A stretch of 41,684 bases of DNA from Prevotellaceae bacterium UBA1746. Its GTDB lineage: Bacteria > Bacteroidota > Bacteroidia > Bacteroidales > Bacteroidaceae. The position numbers and the translations under genes were made by a program. The stretch covers positions 1 through 41,684 of the forward strand of contig DCHS01000006.1 in the NCBI GenBank assembly GCA_002314875.1, in the 5' to 3' direction. Of this stretch, positions 23,912 through 32,228 are shown piece by piece (positions within the stretch are counted from its first letter, which is position 1; each line of letters begins with the position of its first letter). The notes under the pieces were generated by a model. That model had not been told where the DNA came from and searched no databases. It saw nothing but the letters and a program-made list of their open reading frames with translations.

Positions 23912-24664
23912 TTATTGCTGTTCCGAGAGGAAAAATTCGGCATGGGTTAAATCTTCGGGGGTATCGATGCCGATGGTTTCGATATCGGTCTGTCCTACGC
24001 GAATTTTCAGGCCTGCCTCTAGCCAGCGGAGTTGTTCGAGACTTTCTGCCTGTTCGAGAATACCTGCCGGCATAGCTGAGATCTTCTTTAAAACCTGTGA
24101 GCGATAGGCATAGAGACCGATGTGTTTGAAGAAAGTGTGGCGAGAGAGCCACTCTTCTTCAGGGATGCCGCGAAGATAGGGAATGACGCTACGAGAAAAA
24201 TAGAGAGCTTGTCCTTCTCTGCCAATGACAACCTTGGGACTGTTGGGGTTTTTCAGTGCACTAAGTCCCATTTCTGGAGTGAAGGGCTTGACGAGGGTGG
24301 CAATGTCCGTTGTCTCATCTTCGAAGCAATCCATTAAGCTTTCCAGCTGTGAAGCGTGGATAAAAGGCTCGTCACCCTGTACATTGATAACAACATCGAA
24401 TTCGCCCTCGGCTTTTGTCAAAGCTTCATAGCAACGGTCAGTTCCTGAGCGGTGTTCGGTGGAGGTCATAATAGCTTTTCCTCCGAACTCTTTAACAGCT
24501 TGGCGGATACGCTCGTCATCAGTAGCCACAAAGGTGGCAGGAATAACTTGTGAAACGCGTTCGTAAACGTGCTGGATAATAGGCTTACCACCTAAGATTG
24601 CGAGGGGTTTTCCTGGAAATCGGGTAGAAGCGTATCGTGCAGGAATGATTGCAATGAATTTCAT
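23912..24664 (-). CDS. kdsB: 3-deoxy-manno-octulosonate cytidylyltransferase (CMP-Kdo synthetase)
   Basis: KdsB activates Kdo with CTP to CMP-Kdo, the donor for the inner core of lipopolysaccharide. The 250-residue protein shows the family start IPARYASTRFPGKPLA, ATDDERI, the NVQGDEPFI metal/nucleotide loop and KHIGLYAYR. The length is normal. It follows the penicillin-binding protein gene by 35 bases and precedes the MORN gene, so envelope genes are grouped here. kdsA and kdsC are not in the window. Confidence 0.97.
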   Translation of the reverse strand: MKFIAIIPARYASTRFPGKPLAILGGKPIIQHVYERVSQVIPATFVATDDERIRQAVKEFGGKAIMTSTEHRSGTDRCYEALTKAEGEFDVVINVQGDEPFIHASQLESLMDCFEDETTDIATLVKPFTPEMGLSALKNPNSPKVVIGREGQALYFSRSVIPYLRGIPEEEWLSRHTFFKHIGLYAYRSQVLKKISAMPAGILEQAESLEQLRWLEAGLKIRVGQTDIETIGIDTPEDLTHAEFFLSEQQ

Positions 24665-24699
24665 GAGAATGATTTTTTATCTCATACTAACAGGTTCCT

Positions 24700-27060
24700 T
24701 TAATCCAAAGGTTCCTGAGAGGATGAAGAAGAGGGTTCGGACTCAACAGGAGGAGCAGCCTGAACGCCTGGTCCTTCTGTAGATCCAATGCTACGTCGTT
24801 TGCGTGGAGCTTCTTCAACTTTATTTTTTTCGCCCATATCGAATTTGAGGTCCTGGCTGTAACCGAGATTCGGTATGTCGTAAAGTTTTAACATGTAGTT
24901 GCCCCATATCGGAAGAGCAGATGCTGCACCTTGGCCGATAGCTGTATTGTTAAAGTGGATATCGCGGTTTTCGCCACCAACCCAGCAGGCTGTCACGAGG
25001 TTGGGAACATAGCCTACGAACCAACCATCAGAGTTGTCGTTTGTTGTTCCCGTCTTACCGGCAATTTCTCCGGTGAGACCCATTCCACGCAAACGGCTAC
25101 CAGTACCACCATCAATGACGCCACGCATCATTTCAATCATATAGTAGCTGGACTGCTCTGAGATAACCTCGTTCATTCGAGGTTGGAATTCCGCAACAAC
25201 ATTTCCTTCACTGTCTTCAATACGCGTGACGAGGATGGGAGCACAACGTAAACCCTTGTTGACGAAGGTTGTATATGCAGAAGCCATTTCACCAACAGAG
25301 ATATCGCAGGTTCCGAGGCAAAGAGCCATGCTGGGGCAGATATCACCATTCGCTACGCCGTATTCGCCGAGGTAGTGTTTGAGACGCTGACCACTCGGGT
25401 CAATCTGGTGCATAAGACCAGCTGTTACCCAGTTGTTAGAATGCTGGAGACCCCAACGCAAGGGAACCATACTGCCGTAACGAGCGCGGCTGCCATTTCT
25501 AGGTGTCCAGTTTCCGTAGGTTTTCTGAACGTTAGCAACAACATCATCAGGAGTAAATCCGTCTTCCATAGCCATCGCATATACGAAAGGCTTCATGGTA
25601 GAACCAATCTGGCGTCTGCCTTGCATAGCCATATCGTACTGGAAGTGAACATAGTCGAGACCACCTACATAAGCTTTTACATAACCGTTGCTGGGATCGA
25701 TACTGACCAAACCCGAGCGAAGGAATGCCTTATAATACTTGATGGAGTCCATCGGAGTCATTCGCGTCTCTGTATCGCCATTGTAGGTGAACACCGTCAT
25801 GTTGACAGGCGTGGTAAAGGCTTTCTTGATATCTTCTTCTGAAGCTCCAGCGGCCTTCATAACACGGTATCGGTCACTTTGACGGGCAGCGCGCCAGAGA
25901 ATTTTCTCAACCTGACCAGCAGAGAGATTGCTGGAAAAGGGGAAGTTGCTTGAAGAGGTTTTCTGAGAATTGAAGATGGGTTGTAAGTGTTTGGCCACAT
26001 GATCATAAACACATTGTTCTGCCACATGCTGCATACGAGTATCGATGGTTGTGTAAATTTTTAAACCATCTGTATAGATATCGTAGGTTGAACCATCACG
26101 CTTATGGTTCTTCTTGCACCATCCGTATAAAGGATCCTTTGCCCATGCCAAAGAATCTGCATAGAATTGCTGCTTCTGCCATTCGTGATACTTTTCCTTT
26201 ACGGGTTCATCTGCCATCATAATCTGACGAAGGTATTCACGAAGATATGTTGCTTGACCTTCTTTGTGATCAATCTGATGGAATTTCAGCTTGAGTTCTT
26301 CTGTTCGCAGTTCTTCATATTTTGCTTGAGAAAGGTATCCTGCTTTTACCATCTGCTGGAGAACGACATTGCGACGTTCCTTACAGCGTTCAGGTTCACG
26401 AACAGGATTGAAGTATGAAGGATTCTTGCACATTCCAATGAGAAGGGCAGCCTCATTGATAGAGAGATTTTTCGGAGCTTTGCTGAAATATACTCTTGCT
26501 GCGGTCTTGATGCCGACGGCATTATGCAGGAAATCGAAGTAGTTGAGATATAGAGTAAGAATTTCTTCTTTTGTGAAGTTTCGTTCCAATTCAACGGCAA
26601 TGACCCATTCAATGGGTTTTTGCAATAAGCGTTGGGTCGTGCTGGTAGCTGTCTCGGAGTAAAGCTGTTTTGCCAACTGCTGGGTAATGGTAGAACCACC
26701 ACCGGCATTTTTCTGACCCATAAAACCACGCTTGATAATAGCACGGCCTAAAGCCTTGGCGTCGATTCCTGAATGATCAAAGAATCGTTCGTCTTCAGTA
26801 GCTACGAGGGCTTTAAAGACGTAGGGGGAGATGCTGTCATAGTCAACGAATACGCGATTTTCGTTGCGTGACCAGGTTCCCAGCATCTTTCCGTCAGCGG
26901 AATAGATCTGTGAAGCATAGCGACTGATAGGGCTTTGCAATTCATCAAGGTCGGGCATATTACCAATCCAACCCATTTCTATGCCAAAGATGCCAAGTGC
27001 AATGAAGGCAAAGATACCGAAAAAGATTTTCCAGAGAGTTCTTATGAATTTACTACGCAC
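24700..27060 (-). CDS. mrcA: Class A penicillin-binding protein, PBP1A type (bifunctional peptidoglycan synthase)
   Basis: The 786-residue protein has one N-terminal membrane helix (about residues 10-31). A GT51 glycosyltransferase domain follows, with E89 in VATEDERFFDH and GGSTITQQLAKQL. The transpeptidase domain has S487-x-x-K490 in GSTMKPF, S541-N-N543 and K669-T-G in AGKTGTT. All catalytic motifs are intact. It polymerises and crosslinks peptidoglycan in the periplasm. The C-terminal ~45 residues are Pro/Ser/Glu-rich. No ATG fits the start: the first usable codon is GTG at 27060, with an in-frame stop just upstream, and the protein then begins MRSKFIRTLWKIFF. It heads the minus-strand block that ends at rlmI. 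Confidence 0.94.
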   Translation of the reverse strand: MRSKFIRTLWKIFFGIFAFIALGIFGIEMGWIGNMPDLDELQSPISRYASQIYSADGKMLGTWSRNENRVFVDYDSISPYVFKALVATEDERFFDHSGIDAKALGRAIIKRGFMGQKNAGGGSTITQQLAKQLYSETATSTTQRLLQKPIEWVIAVELERNFTKEEILTLYLNYFDFLHNAVGIKTAARVYFSKAPKNLSINEAALLIGMCKNPSYFNPVREPERCKERRNVVLQQMVKAGYLSQAKYEELRTEELKLKFHQIDHKEGQATYLREYLRQIMMADEPVKEKYHEWQKQQFYADSLAWAKDPLYGWCKKNHKRDGSTYDIYTDGLKIYTTIDTRMQHVAEQCVYDHVAKHLQPIFNSQKTSSSNFPFSSNLSAGQVEKILWRAARQSDRYRVMKAAGASEEDIKKAFTTPVNMTVFTYNGDTETRMTPMDSIKYYKAFLRSGLVSIDPSNGYVKAYVGGLDYVHFQYDMAMQGRRQIGSTMKPFVYAMAMEDGFTPDDVVANVQKTYGNWTPRNGSRARYGSMVPLRWGLQHSNNWVTAGLMHQIDPSGQRLKHYLGEYGVANGDICPSMALCLGTCDISVGEMASAYTTFVNKGLRCAPILVTRIEDSEGNVVAEFQPRMNEVISEQSSYYMIEMMRGVIDGGTGSRLRGMGLTGEIAGKTGTTNDNSDGWFVGYVPNLVTACWVGGENRDIHFNNTAIGQGAASALPIWGNYMLKLYDIPNLGYSQDLKFDMGEKNKVEEAPRKRRSIGSTEGPGVQAAPPVESEPSSSSSQEPLD

Positions 27061-27154
27061 AGTATTCGTTGTTTATGATTTTCAATTAGATTTAGTATCG
27101 CCAAAAACAATTTTCCTAAGGGAAAAAGGCGAGAACATCCTTTATTAGGGTAAA

Positions 27155-27195
27155 AGTGGCCAAGCGGTGAAGGATTTCTTCACAGCCTGGCCACT
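27155..27195 (-). terminator. Terminator downstream of prs
   Basis: AGTGGCCA (27155-27162) pairs with TGGCCACT (27188-27195), with an inner stem GTGAAG/CTTCAC. On the minus strand the hairpin lies 28 bases after the prs stop and is followed by CTTTTACC, a modest T run. It separates the guaB-prs block from the PBP1A block. Confidence 0.75.
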
Positions 27196-27222
27196 GATGG
27201 TTATTCTATTTTAAGCGAAATA

Positions 27223-28155
27223 TTAGAGCAGATAGAGATCGCTTATGCTTTCGTTATTGCGTTCACGGCGAATAGTTTCAGCGAAAAGACTTGCAACGGT
27301 AAGTTGCTTGACCTTAGAACAGTGGCCAGTGTAGGGGATGGAGTCTGTGAAGATCATTTCCTCGAGAGCGCTGTTTTCAACTCTTTCGTCAGCGGGACCT
27401 GACATAATGCAGTGGCTGGCGATAGCACGAACGCTGCGAGCACCTTGTGCCTTGATGAGGTCTGCAGCCTTGGTAATGGTGCCTGCGGTATCTACCATAT
27501 CATCAAGAATGATAACATCCATGTCTTTTACATCACCGATGAGGGTCATTGTAGAAACAACGTTTGCACGAGCACGGGTCTTATTACCAATAACGATGGG
27601 GCAGTCAAAGTATTTAGCATAACTGCTGGCACGTTTGGAGCCACCAACATCGGGAGAAGCAATACAGAGATTCTTGAGGTTCAAACTCTGAATGTAGGGA
27701 ACCATGATGCTGGAAGCATAGAGGTGGTCAACGGGAACCTCAAAGAAACCTTGTTCCTGATCTGCGTGAAGGTCCATGGTCAATACGCGGTTGACACCGG
27801 CTGCACTAAGACAGTTTGCGACGAGCTTTGCAGCAATACTTACACGAGGTTTACTCTTGCGGTCCTGACGAGCCCATCCGAAGTAGGGGATTACGGCATT
27901 GACGGTACGAGCGGAAGCACGCTTTGCAGCGTCAATCATCAGGAGAAGTTCCATCAAGTTGTCAGAACTAGGGAAGGTGCTCTGGACGAGGAAGACATCG
28001 CAGTTACGCACTGATTCCTGATAGCAAACTTCAAATTCTCCATCGGAGAAATAGGTGATTTCAAGTTTGCCAAGGGGTACCCCAAGTTCTTTACAGATCT
28101 TCTCAGCAAGATAGGTAGACTTGGTGCCACAGAATACTTTGAGATTAGCGTTCAT
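27223..28155 (-). CDS. prs: Ribose-phosphate pyrophosphokinase (PRPP synthetase)
   Basis: Prs makes PRPP from ribose 5-phosphate and ATP, feeding purine, pyrimidine, NAD, His and Trp synthesis. The 310-residue protein has the class I signature MDLHADQEQGFFEVPVDHL, the RQDRKSKPRVSI flexible-loop region and the PRPP-binding VIILDDMVDTAGTI. The length is standard. A -7-like box (TATCTTTG, 28197-28190) lies 35 bases before the ATG, so it may have its own promoter apart from the mutL transcript. The terminator at 27155-27195 follows. Confidence 0.97.
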   Translation of the reverse strand: MNANLKVFCGTKSTYLAEKICKELGVPLGKLEITYFSDGEFEVCYQESVRNCDVFLVQSTFPSSDNLMELLLMIDAAKRASARTVNAVIPYFGWARQDRKSKPRVSIAAKLVANCLSAAGVNRVLTMDLHADQEQGFFEVPVDHLYASSIMVPYIQSLNLKNLCIASPDVGGSKRASSYAKYFDCPIVIGNKTRARANVVSTMTLIGDVKDMDVIILDDMVDTAGTITKAADLIKAQGARSVRAIASHCIMSGPADERVENSALEEMIFTDSIPYTGHCSKVKQLTVASLFAETIRRERNNESISDLYLL

Positions 28156-28189
28156 TGTGATAAAAGTTTTATTTTGGTGAAGGATACTG

Positions 28190-28197
28190 CAAAGATA
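28190..28197 (-). promoter_or_regulatory. Putative -7 box for prs
   Basis: The minus strand reads TATCTTTG, an exact TAnnTTTG match, between the small-protein gene and prs. No good -33 TTTG is visible at the right distance, so this is only a candidate. Confidence 0.4.
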
Positions 28198-28279
28198 GTA
28201 ATTATTTTCGGGACAATATCACTCCTCATCTAATATTTTTATAAAAAATATCAGCAAGAGGGAGATTTGACATGTTTGG

Positions 28280-28468
28280 TTAATCAAGACGGCTCTTGAA
28301 ATTGAGGTAGAGTTCTTGAATCTCATTCTCCGAAAGCTGGCTGTTTTCGGATAAAGTGATTTGAAAGGCAGTAAGTGACTTTTGCTTCATCCGGGCCTCG
28401 CCAGCGCGTACTCCGCTGGCAAAACCACCAGGGCTGAGGAGTTTGGTGTTGAAATTTCCGTCGGACAT
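28280..28468 (-). CDS. Small conserved-looking protein between mutL and prs
   Basis: A 62-residue basic-start protein (MSDGNFNTKLLSPGGFASG) with a helical second half (SENEIQELYLNFKSRLD). It begins 27 bases after the mutL stop on the same strand and has an ATG with ordinary codon use for this genome. The GNFN..LL...GF.SGVRAG pattern is reminiscent of a small Bacteroidales protein found in this position, but that is memory, not a search. There is no signal peptide, membrane segment or metal-binding motif. Function unknown. Confidence 0.7.
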   Translation of the reverse strand: MSDGNFNTKLLSPGGFASGVRAGEARMKQKSLTAFQITLSENSQLSENEIQELYLNFKSRLD

Positions 28469-28495
28469 TTTGGTTGATTCGCTGGTTTGTAACCT

Positions 28496-30397
28496 TTAGA
28501 ATTTGCTGGTAAGTAGAGCGTCGGGAAGGATTGTCGTAATGACTTTTCCGTCAGGTGTAAAATTGGGATTGCTGGAAGCAAAAAGCTTTGTGGCAAGGTC
28601 TTTCATTTCATCCTGCGAGAGAAGTTGGCCAACGGGAATGGCTGTCTTACGTGCTAAAGTCTGGGCAATGATGTGAAGCATCTCGTCCTTAACAGCTCCA
28701 TTTGAATGAATTGCATCATCAATCATGCTGAGTAGCAGACGGTCAGGATCCATACCTTCAATGCCTCCGGGAACTCGAAGAACCTGATAGTTTCCTCCGC
28801 CAAGGGGGCTCACCTCGAATCCGAGGGCTTGAACTTCATCCAGCATTGTCTCGAAAATCGCACTCTCAGTCGGGGATAGTTCTAGGATCTGAGGAAACAG
28901 AAGACCCTGTGATTCAATGTTATGCTGATCAACACGCTCTAAGTATTCGTCATAAAGAACACGGGTATGGGCGCGATGGATATCGATGAGAAGAAGTCCT
29001 GTCTCAACAGGGGAGAAGAGGTAACGACCTTTGTATTGCAAGAAGAGGGAAGAACTGATTTCCCATTCCTGTTGATCTTTCGCCTCTTGTTGGTCAAAAA
29101 GTTTGGGTGCGGCAGGATTCTCTTCAACGAAGGAATAAGGACGCTTCGTTGTTTCTTGTGAAGGCACAGGTCCATACAGTTCTTCTACAATATTATATGG
29201 AGGGCGTTGAGGCTGAGATGCGGGACCGAAGCTGCCTCTTCCTGCTCCAGATGTTTTAGGAGCATCAAAAGTGGTTTCGGGAGAAGTCTGTTCGAAGGGG
29301 TTGAAATTCGGATTGATATTGACTTCGGGCATCTTGACATTGTCGCTCTCTCCAAAATAGAGAGGGATGTCAGGACAATCTGTGCGGTCAAAATCAATAG
29401 TTGGGATGGCGTGGAATTTTGCTAAGGTTTCTCGTACAGCATCTCGTATAAAACTGAAAATCATCTTTTCATCTTCGAAACTGATTTCGGTCTTCGTAGG
29501 ATGAATGTTGACATCAATCTTTGCAGGATCTACCAGGAGTTGTAGGAAATAAGGAACTTGCTGGCCTTCCGGAATAAGGCGTTCGAATGCCACCTGTACT
29601 GCTTTGGCAAAATAGGGATGGCGCATGTAGCGGCCATTGACGAAGAAGAATTGCGGGGCTTTTGCCTTACAACTTTCTGGAGAGCCTACAAAACCTGCAA
29701 TTTGGACTACAGAGGTTTCTAGTTGAACAGCTAGAAGACTCTTATCGATTTTGTTTCCAAAAATACTGACAATGCGCTGACGGAATGTTCCAACAGGAAG
29801 ATCCATCAACAAAGAGTCAGGGGTGGAAAGTGAAAAAGAAACCTCAGGATGGGCGAGGGCAATGCGCTGAAATTCGTTAAGGATGTGTGTGTATTCAGTA
29901 TTGTTGCCCTTTAGGAATTTACGGCGTGCGGGGACGTTGTAAAAAAGATTTTTTACAATAAAGTTTGCTCCAACAGGACACATAATGGGTTCCTGGCTGA
30001 TGACATGAGAACCTTCTATGTTGATGCTAACCCCCAACTCATCTTCAGCTTGTCTTGTTCGTAGTTCTACTTGTGCAACAGAAGCAATAGAAGGGAGGGC
30101 TTCACCACGGAATCCCATTGTCGTCAAAGCATACAGGTCTTTAACTTCTCGTATTTTTGATGTGGCATGACGTTCAAAAGCAAGACGGGCATCCGTTTCG
30201 CTCATACCTTTTCCATTGTCAATTACCTGCACACAAGTTTTTCCCGCATCGGTGACAATAACCTGAATACGGGTAGCTCCAGCGTCAAGGCTGTTTTCAA
30301 CCAATTCCTTGATGATAGAGGAGGGGCGCTGAACCACTTCACCAGCGGCAATTTGGTTCGCTACTGAATCGGGAAGTTGACGAATAATGTCTGACAT
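28496..30397 (-). CDS. mutL: DNA mismatch repair protein MutL
   Basis: MutL links mismatch recognition by MutS to strand removal. The 633-residue protein has a complete N-terminal GHKL ATPase: ELVENSLDAGAT, DNGKGM and GFRGEAL, plus the NGRYMRHP and VDVNIHPTK-like parts of the transducer domain. A Pro/Ser-rich linker (about 350-440) leads to the C-terminal dimerisation domain. There the endonuclease motif DQHAxxExxxxE is changed to DIHRAHTRVLYDE (472-484), and the Cys residues of the ACR and CPHGRP motifs are absent (ARKTAIPVGQ, SNPNFTPDGK). Nicking activity is therefore doubtful. It follows the OstA-like gene by 19 bases. Confidence 0.95.
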   Translation of the reverse strand: MSDIIRQLPDSVANQIAAGEVVQRPSSIIKELVENSLDAGATRIQVIVTDAGKTCVQVIDNGKGMSETDARLAFERHATSKIREVKDLYALTTMGFRGEALPSIASVAQVELRTRQAEDELGVSINIEGSHVISQEPIMCPVGANFIVKNLFYNVPARRKFLKGNNTEYTHILNEFQRIALAHPEVSFSLSTPDSLLMDLPVGTFRQRIVSIFGNKIDKSLLAVQLETSVVQIAGFVGSPESCKAKAPQFFFVNGRYMRHPYFAKAVQVAFERLIPEGQQVPYFLQLLVDPAKIDVNIHPTKTEISFEDEKMIFSFIRDAVRETLAKFHAIPTIDFDRTDCPDIPLYFGESDNVKMPEVNINPNFNPFEQTSPETTFDAPKTSGAGRGSFGPASQPQRPPYNIVEELYGPVPSQETTKRPYSFVEENPAAPKLFDQQEAKDQQEWEISSSLFLQYKGRYLFSPVETGLLLIDIHRAHTRVLYDEYLERVDQHNIESQGLLFPQILELSPTESAIFETMLDEVQALGFEVSPLGGGNYQVLRVPGGIEGMDPDRLLLSMIDDAIHSNGAVKDEMLHIIAQTLARKTAIPVGQLLSQDEMKDLATKLFASSNPNFTPDGKVITTILPDALLTSKF

Positions 30398-30416
30398 AGG
30401 AAATTATGCTACAGTG

Positions 30417-32216
30417 TTAATTCTGTGTGGTGGATTCTTCTGTTTGCTGGATTACGCTTTCTTCAGGCAGGGGCGTCTCTTGAGTAGCTTCTTCAACCTT
30501 GACTTCAAGGTCTGCATCATCCAGTGCTTCCGTTACTTTTTCCTGGATTTCCTCACTATGATTTTTTATGGCTTCTTCGCCCTTCTTTGAGAGACGAGTG
30601 AGCGTTTGAAGTGGAACATTTCGGCGAGGAATCGCTTTCAACTTGTTGGCTTCTCCTTTGGAACGCCAGTCGAAGAGATCGTCCTTATCTTTGGGACGAA
30701 TCCAGTCGAACCAGGCAAAGCCTTTAAGTCTGATTTTCTCTGGGGGAGCCATATTGAGGGGATAATCTGTTCCTTGCACGCCAGGGAATCCAACCATTTT
30801 GCGAAGGCGTTTGTTTTCCATGTAGGCACGAATCTTTGCAGCCTCAATATAATTCATATAGAGATAGGTGCTATCCTTCTCCATCGGGTGATTGATGATA
30901 GTGCCATTACCGTCCACCCAGAATTCTTTTAGTTCTCCGTTGTCAAAATAGGCGCGCATGAGACTACCACCAATCTGATCGTAGAGGGTGCTGTCAGAGA
31001 GTTGCTCAATCATCAAAGCCTGCTGGTCAACATATACGGAATCTATTGTTGAGTCATTAGTATAGACATTGATGATTTCTCCCAAAATCTGACGACCATC
31101 ACTCCATACGATAGGATCTTTATGGAGAGACATACAACTGTCTTTTGAAGAGTAGCGGAGGGAGTCACAGACCATCTGCAAATCAGAGCGGAAAGCGCGG
31201 ACATGGTAAAAGCCGTATAGTTCGCGGTAGGCAGAGTCTGTCTTCTGGTTGAAAGTATAAAGACGCAAGGTGTCACCGTGGATGAACAGTGTATCCTGTT
31301 CATTGCTGAAGTCCTTCGCCAAAGCGCGGTCGGTGCACATTGCCTCGCCTTTTGCTTCATCATACCAGCCGTAATTGCCGCACATAATGCTCTTGTTCTT
31401 AGGATCGAAGAATTCGATATTGCCGAAAGCCTCTGAGAATTTGGATTCTTTGTCGTAGTGAAGGCTGTCGCCAATGAGTTTTCTGCCCTGATTGAAGAGT
31501 TGGGGACGGTCATACATGCGAGCTACACCGCTGCCGGAGTTGTAGTATCCGTCTTCGGTGTAGATTCGGCTGCTACCGGAATATATATTGGTGGGACCAA
31601 CGGCATGGGCCCATTTGTCGTCTGTGTTATAATGCAGCTCGTTGGTGACAATGGTGTCTTTCTTGTTGTTTACGAGAAGGACATCGTTGTCAAAATTTGC
31701 CTGCTTGGTATCAGTGAAATACTCACCATTGCGACTGGTGAGTACCATCTTGCCATCTACCAGTTTACCGCCGACATCATAGAAACCACGATTCTCTTCG
31801 CGATTGAAATTCAAGATGTCGGTGTAGAGTCTCATGGTACCATGCTTCATGACTACATTGTCAAAGATACGGGCAATTTCCTGACCGCCGTCGTAGAACA
31901 GGGAGTCTCCGTTCAGCGAGAGCGTATCACCTTGAACCATGTGAACTTTACCGTAAGCAAGGAAAGAATTGGAATTCTCATAGACTACGGCACTGTCACA
32001 GGTTAGAACCATGCCATCATGGGTGATATGAACTTTTCCTACCAGAATGTCACCGTTGGGGTCAATGGCAACATCATGGTAGAGACGATTAGAGGTGAAA
32101 TGAATCTTGTCATCGACTCTCTTTCGCTTGGCAGGTTCAAAAGCATACATTTGGGCTAGAAACAGCGCGAAGAGCACCGTTCCAGCCCAAATGCCTTTAT
32201 GTTTCAGAATATTCAA
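30417..32216 (-). CDS. OstA/LptA-like periplasmic protein
   Basis: A 599-residue protein with an N-terminal hydrophobic export signal (GTVLFALFLAQMYAFEP). Repeated beta-jellyroll strands of the OstA type follow: FTSNRLYHDVAIDPNGDILVGKV, LTCDSAVVYENSNSFLAYGKV, and many SxxGxYxxD/xxLxYD units to about residue 480. The C-terminal ~100 residues are Lys/Glu-rich and helical. LptA and the N-domain of LptD use this fold to bridge lipopolysaccharide across the periplasm. Bacteroidota have this long version, and its exact role is inferred. The start codon appears to be TTG at 32216, 12 bases after the surA-like stop, since no ATG precedes the signal. Confidence 0.85.
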   Translation of the reverse strand: MNILKHKGIWAGTVLFALFLAQMYAFEPAKRKRVDDKIHFTSNRLYHDVAIDPNGDILVGKVHITHDGMVLTCDSAVVYENSNSFLAYGKVHMVQGDTLSLNGDSLFYDGGQEIARIFDNVVMKHGTMRLYTDILNFNREENRGFYDVGGKLVDGKMVLTSRNGEYFTDTKQANFDNDVLLVNNKKDTIVTNELHYNTDDKWAHAVGPTNIYSGSSRIYTEDGYYNSGSGVARMYDRPQLFNQGRKLIGDSLHYDKESKFSEAFGNIEFFDPKNKSIMCGNYGWYDEAKGEAMCTDRALAKDFSNEQDTLFIHGDTLRLYTFNQKTDSAYRELYGFYHVRAFRSDLQMVCDSLRYSSKDSCMSLHKDPIVWSDGRQILGEIINVYTNDSTIDSVYVDQQALMIEQLSDSTLYDQIGGSLMRAYFDNGELKEFWVDGNGTIINHPMEKDSTYLYMNYIEAAKIRAYMENKRLRKMVGFPGVQGTDYPLNMAPPEKIRLKGFAWFDWIRPKDKDDLFDWRSKGEANKLKAIPRRNVPLQTLTRLSKKGEEAIKNHSEEIQEKVTEALDDADLEVKVEEATQETPLPEESVIQQTEESTTQN

Positions 32217-32228
32217 AATGTAATTCCT

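Noticed and set aside
30417..32216. Calling the OstA-like gene lptD or lptA
   Set aside because: It lacks the LptD barrel and is far longer than LptA, so only the shared fold is claimed.
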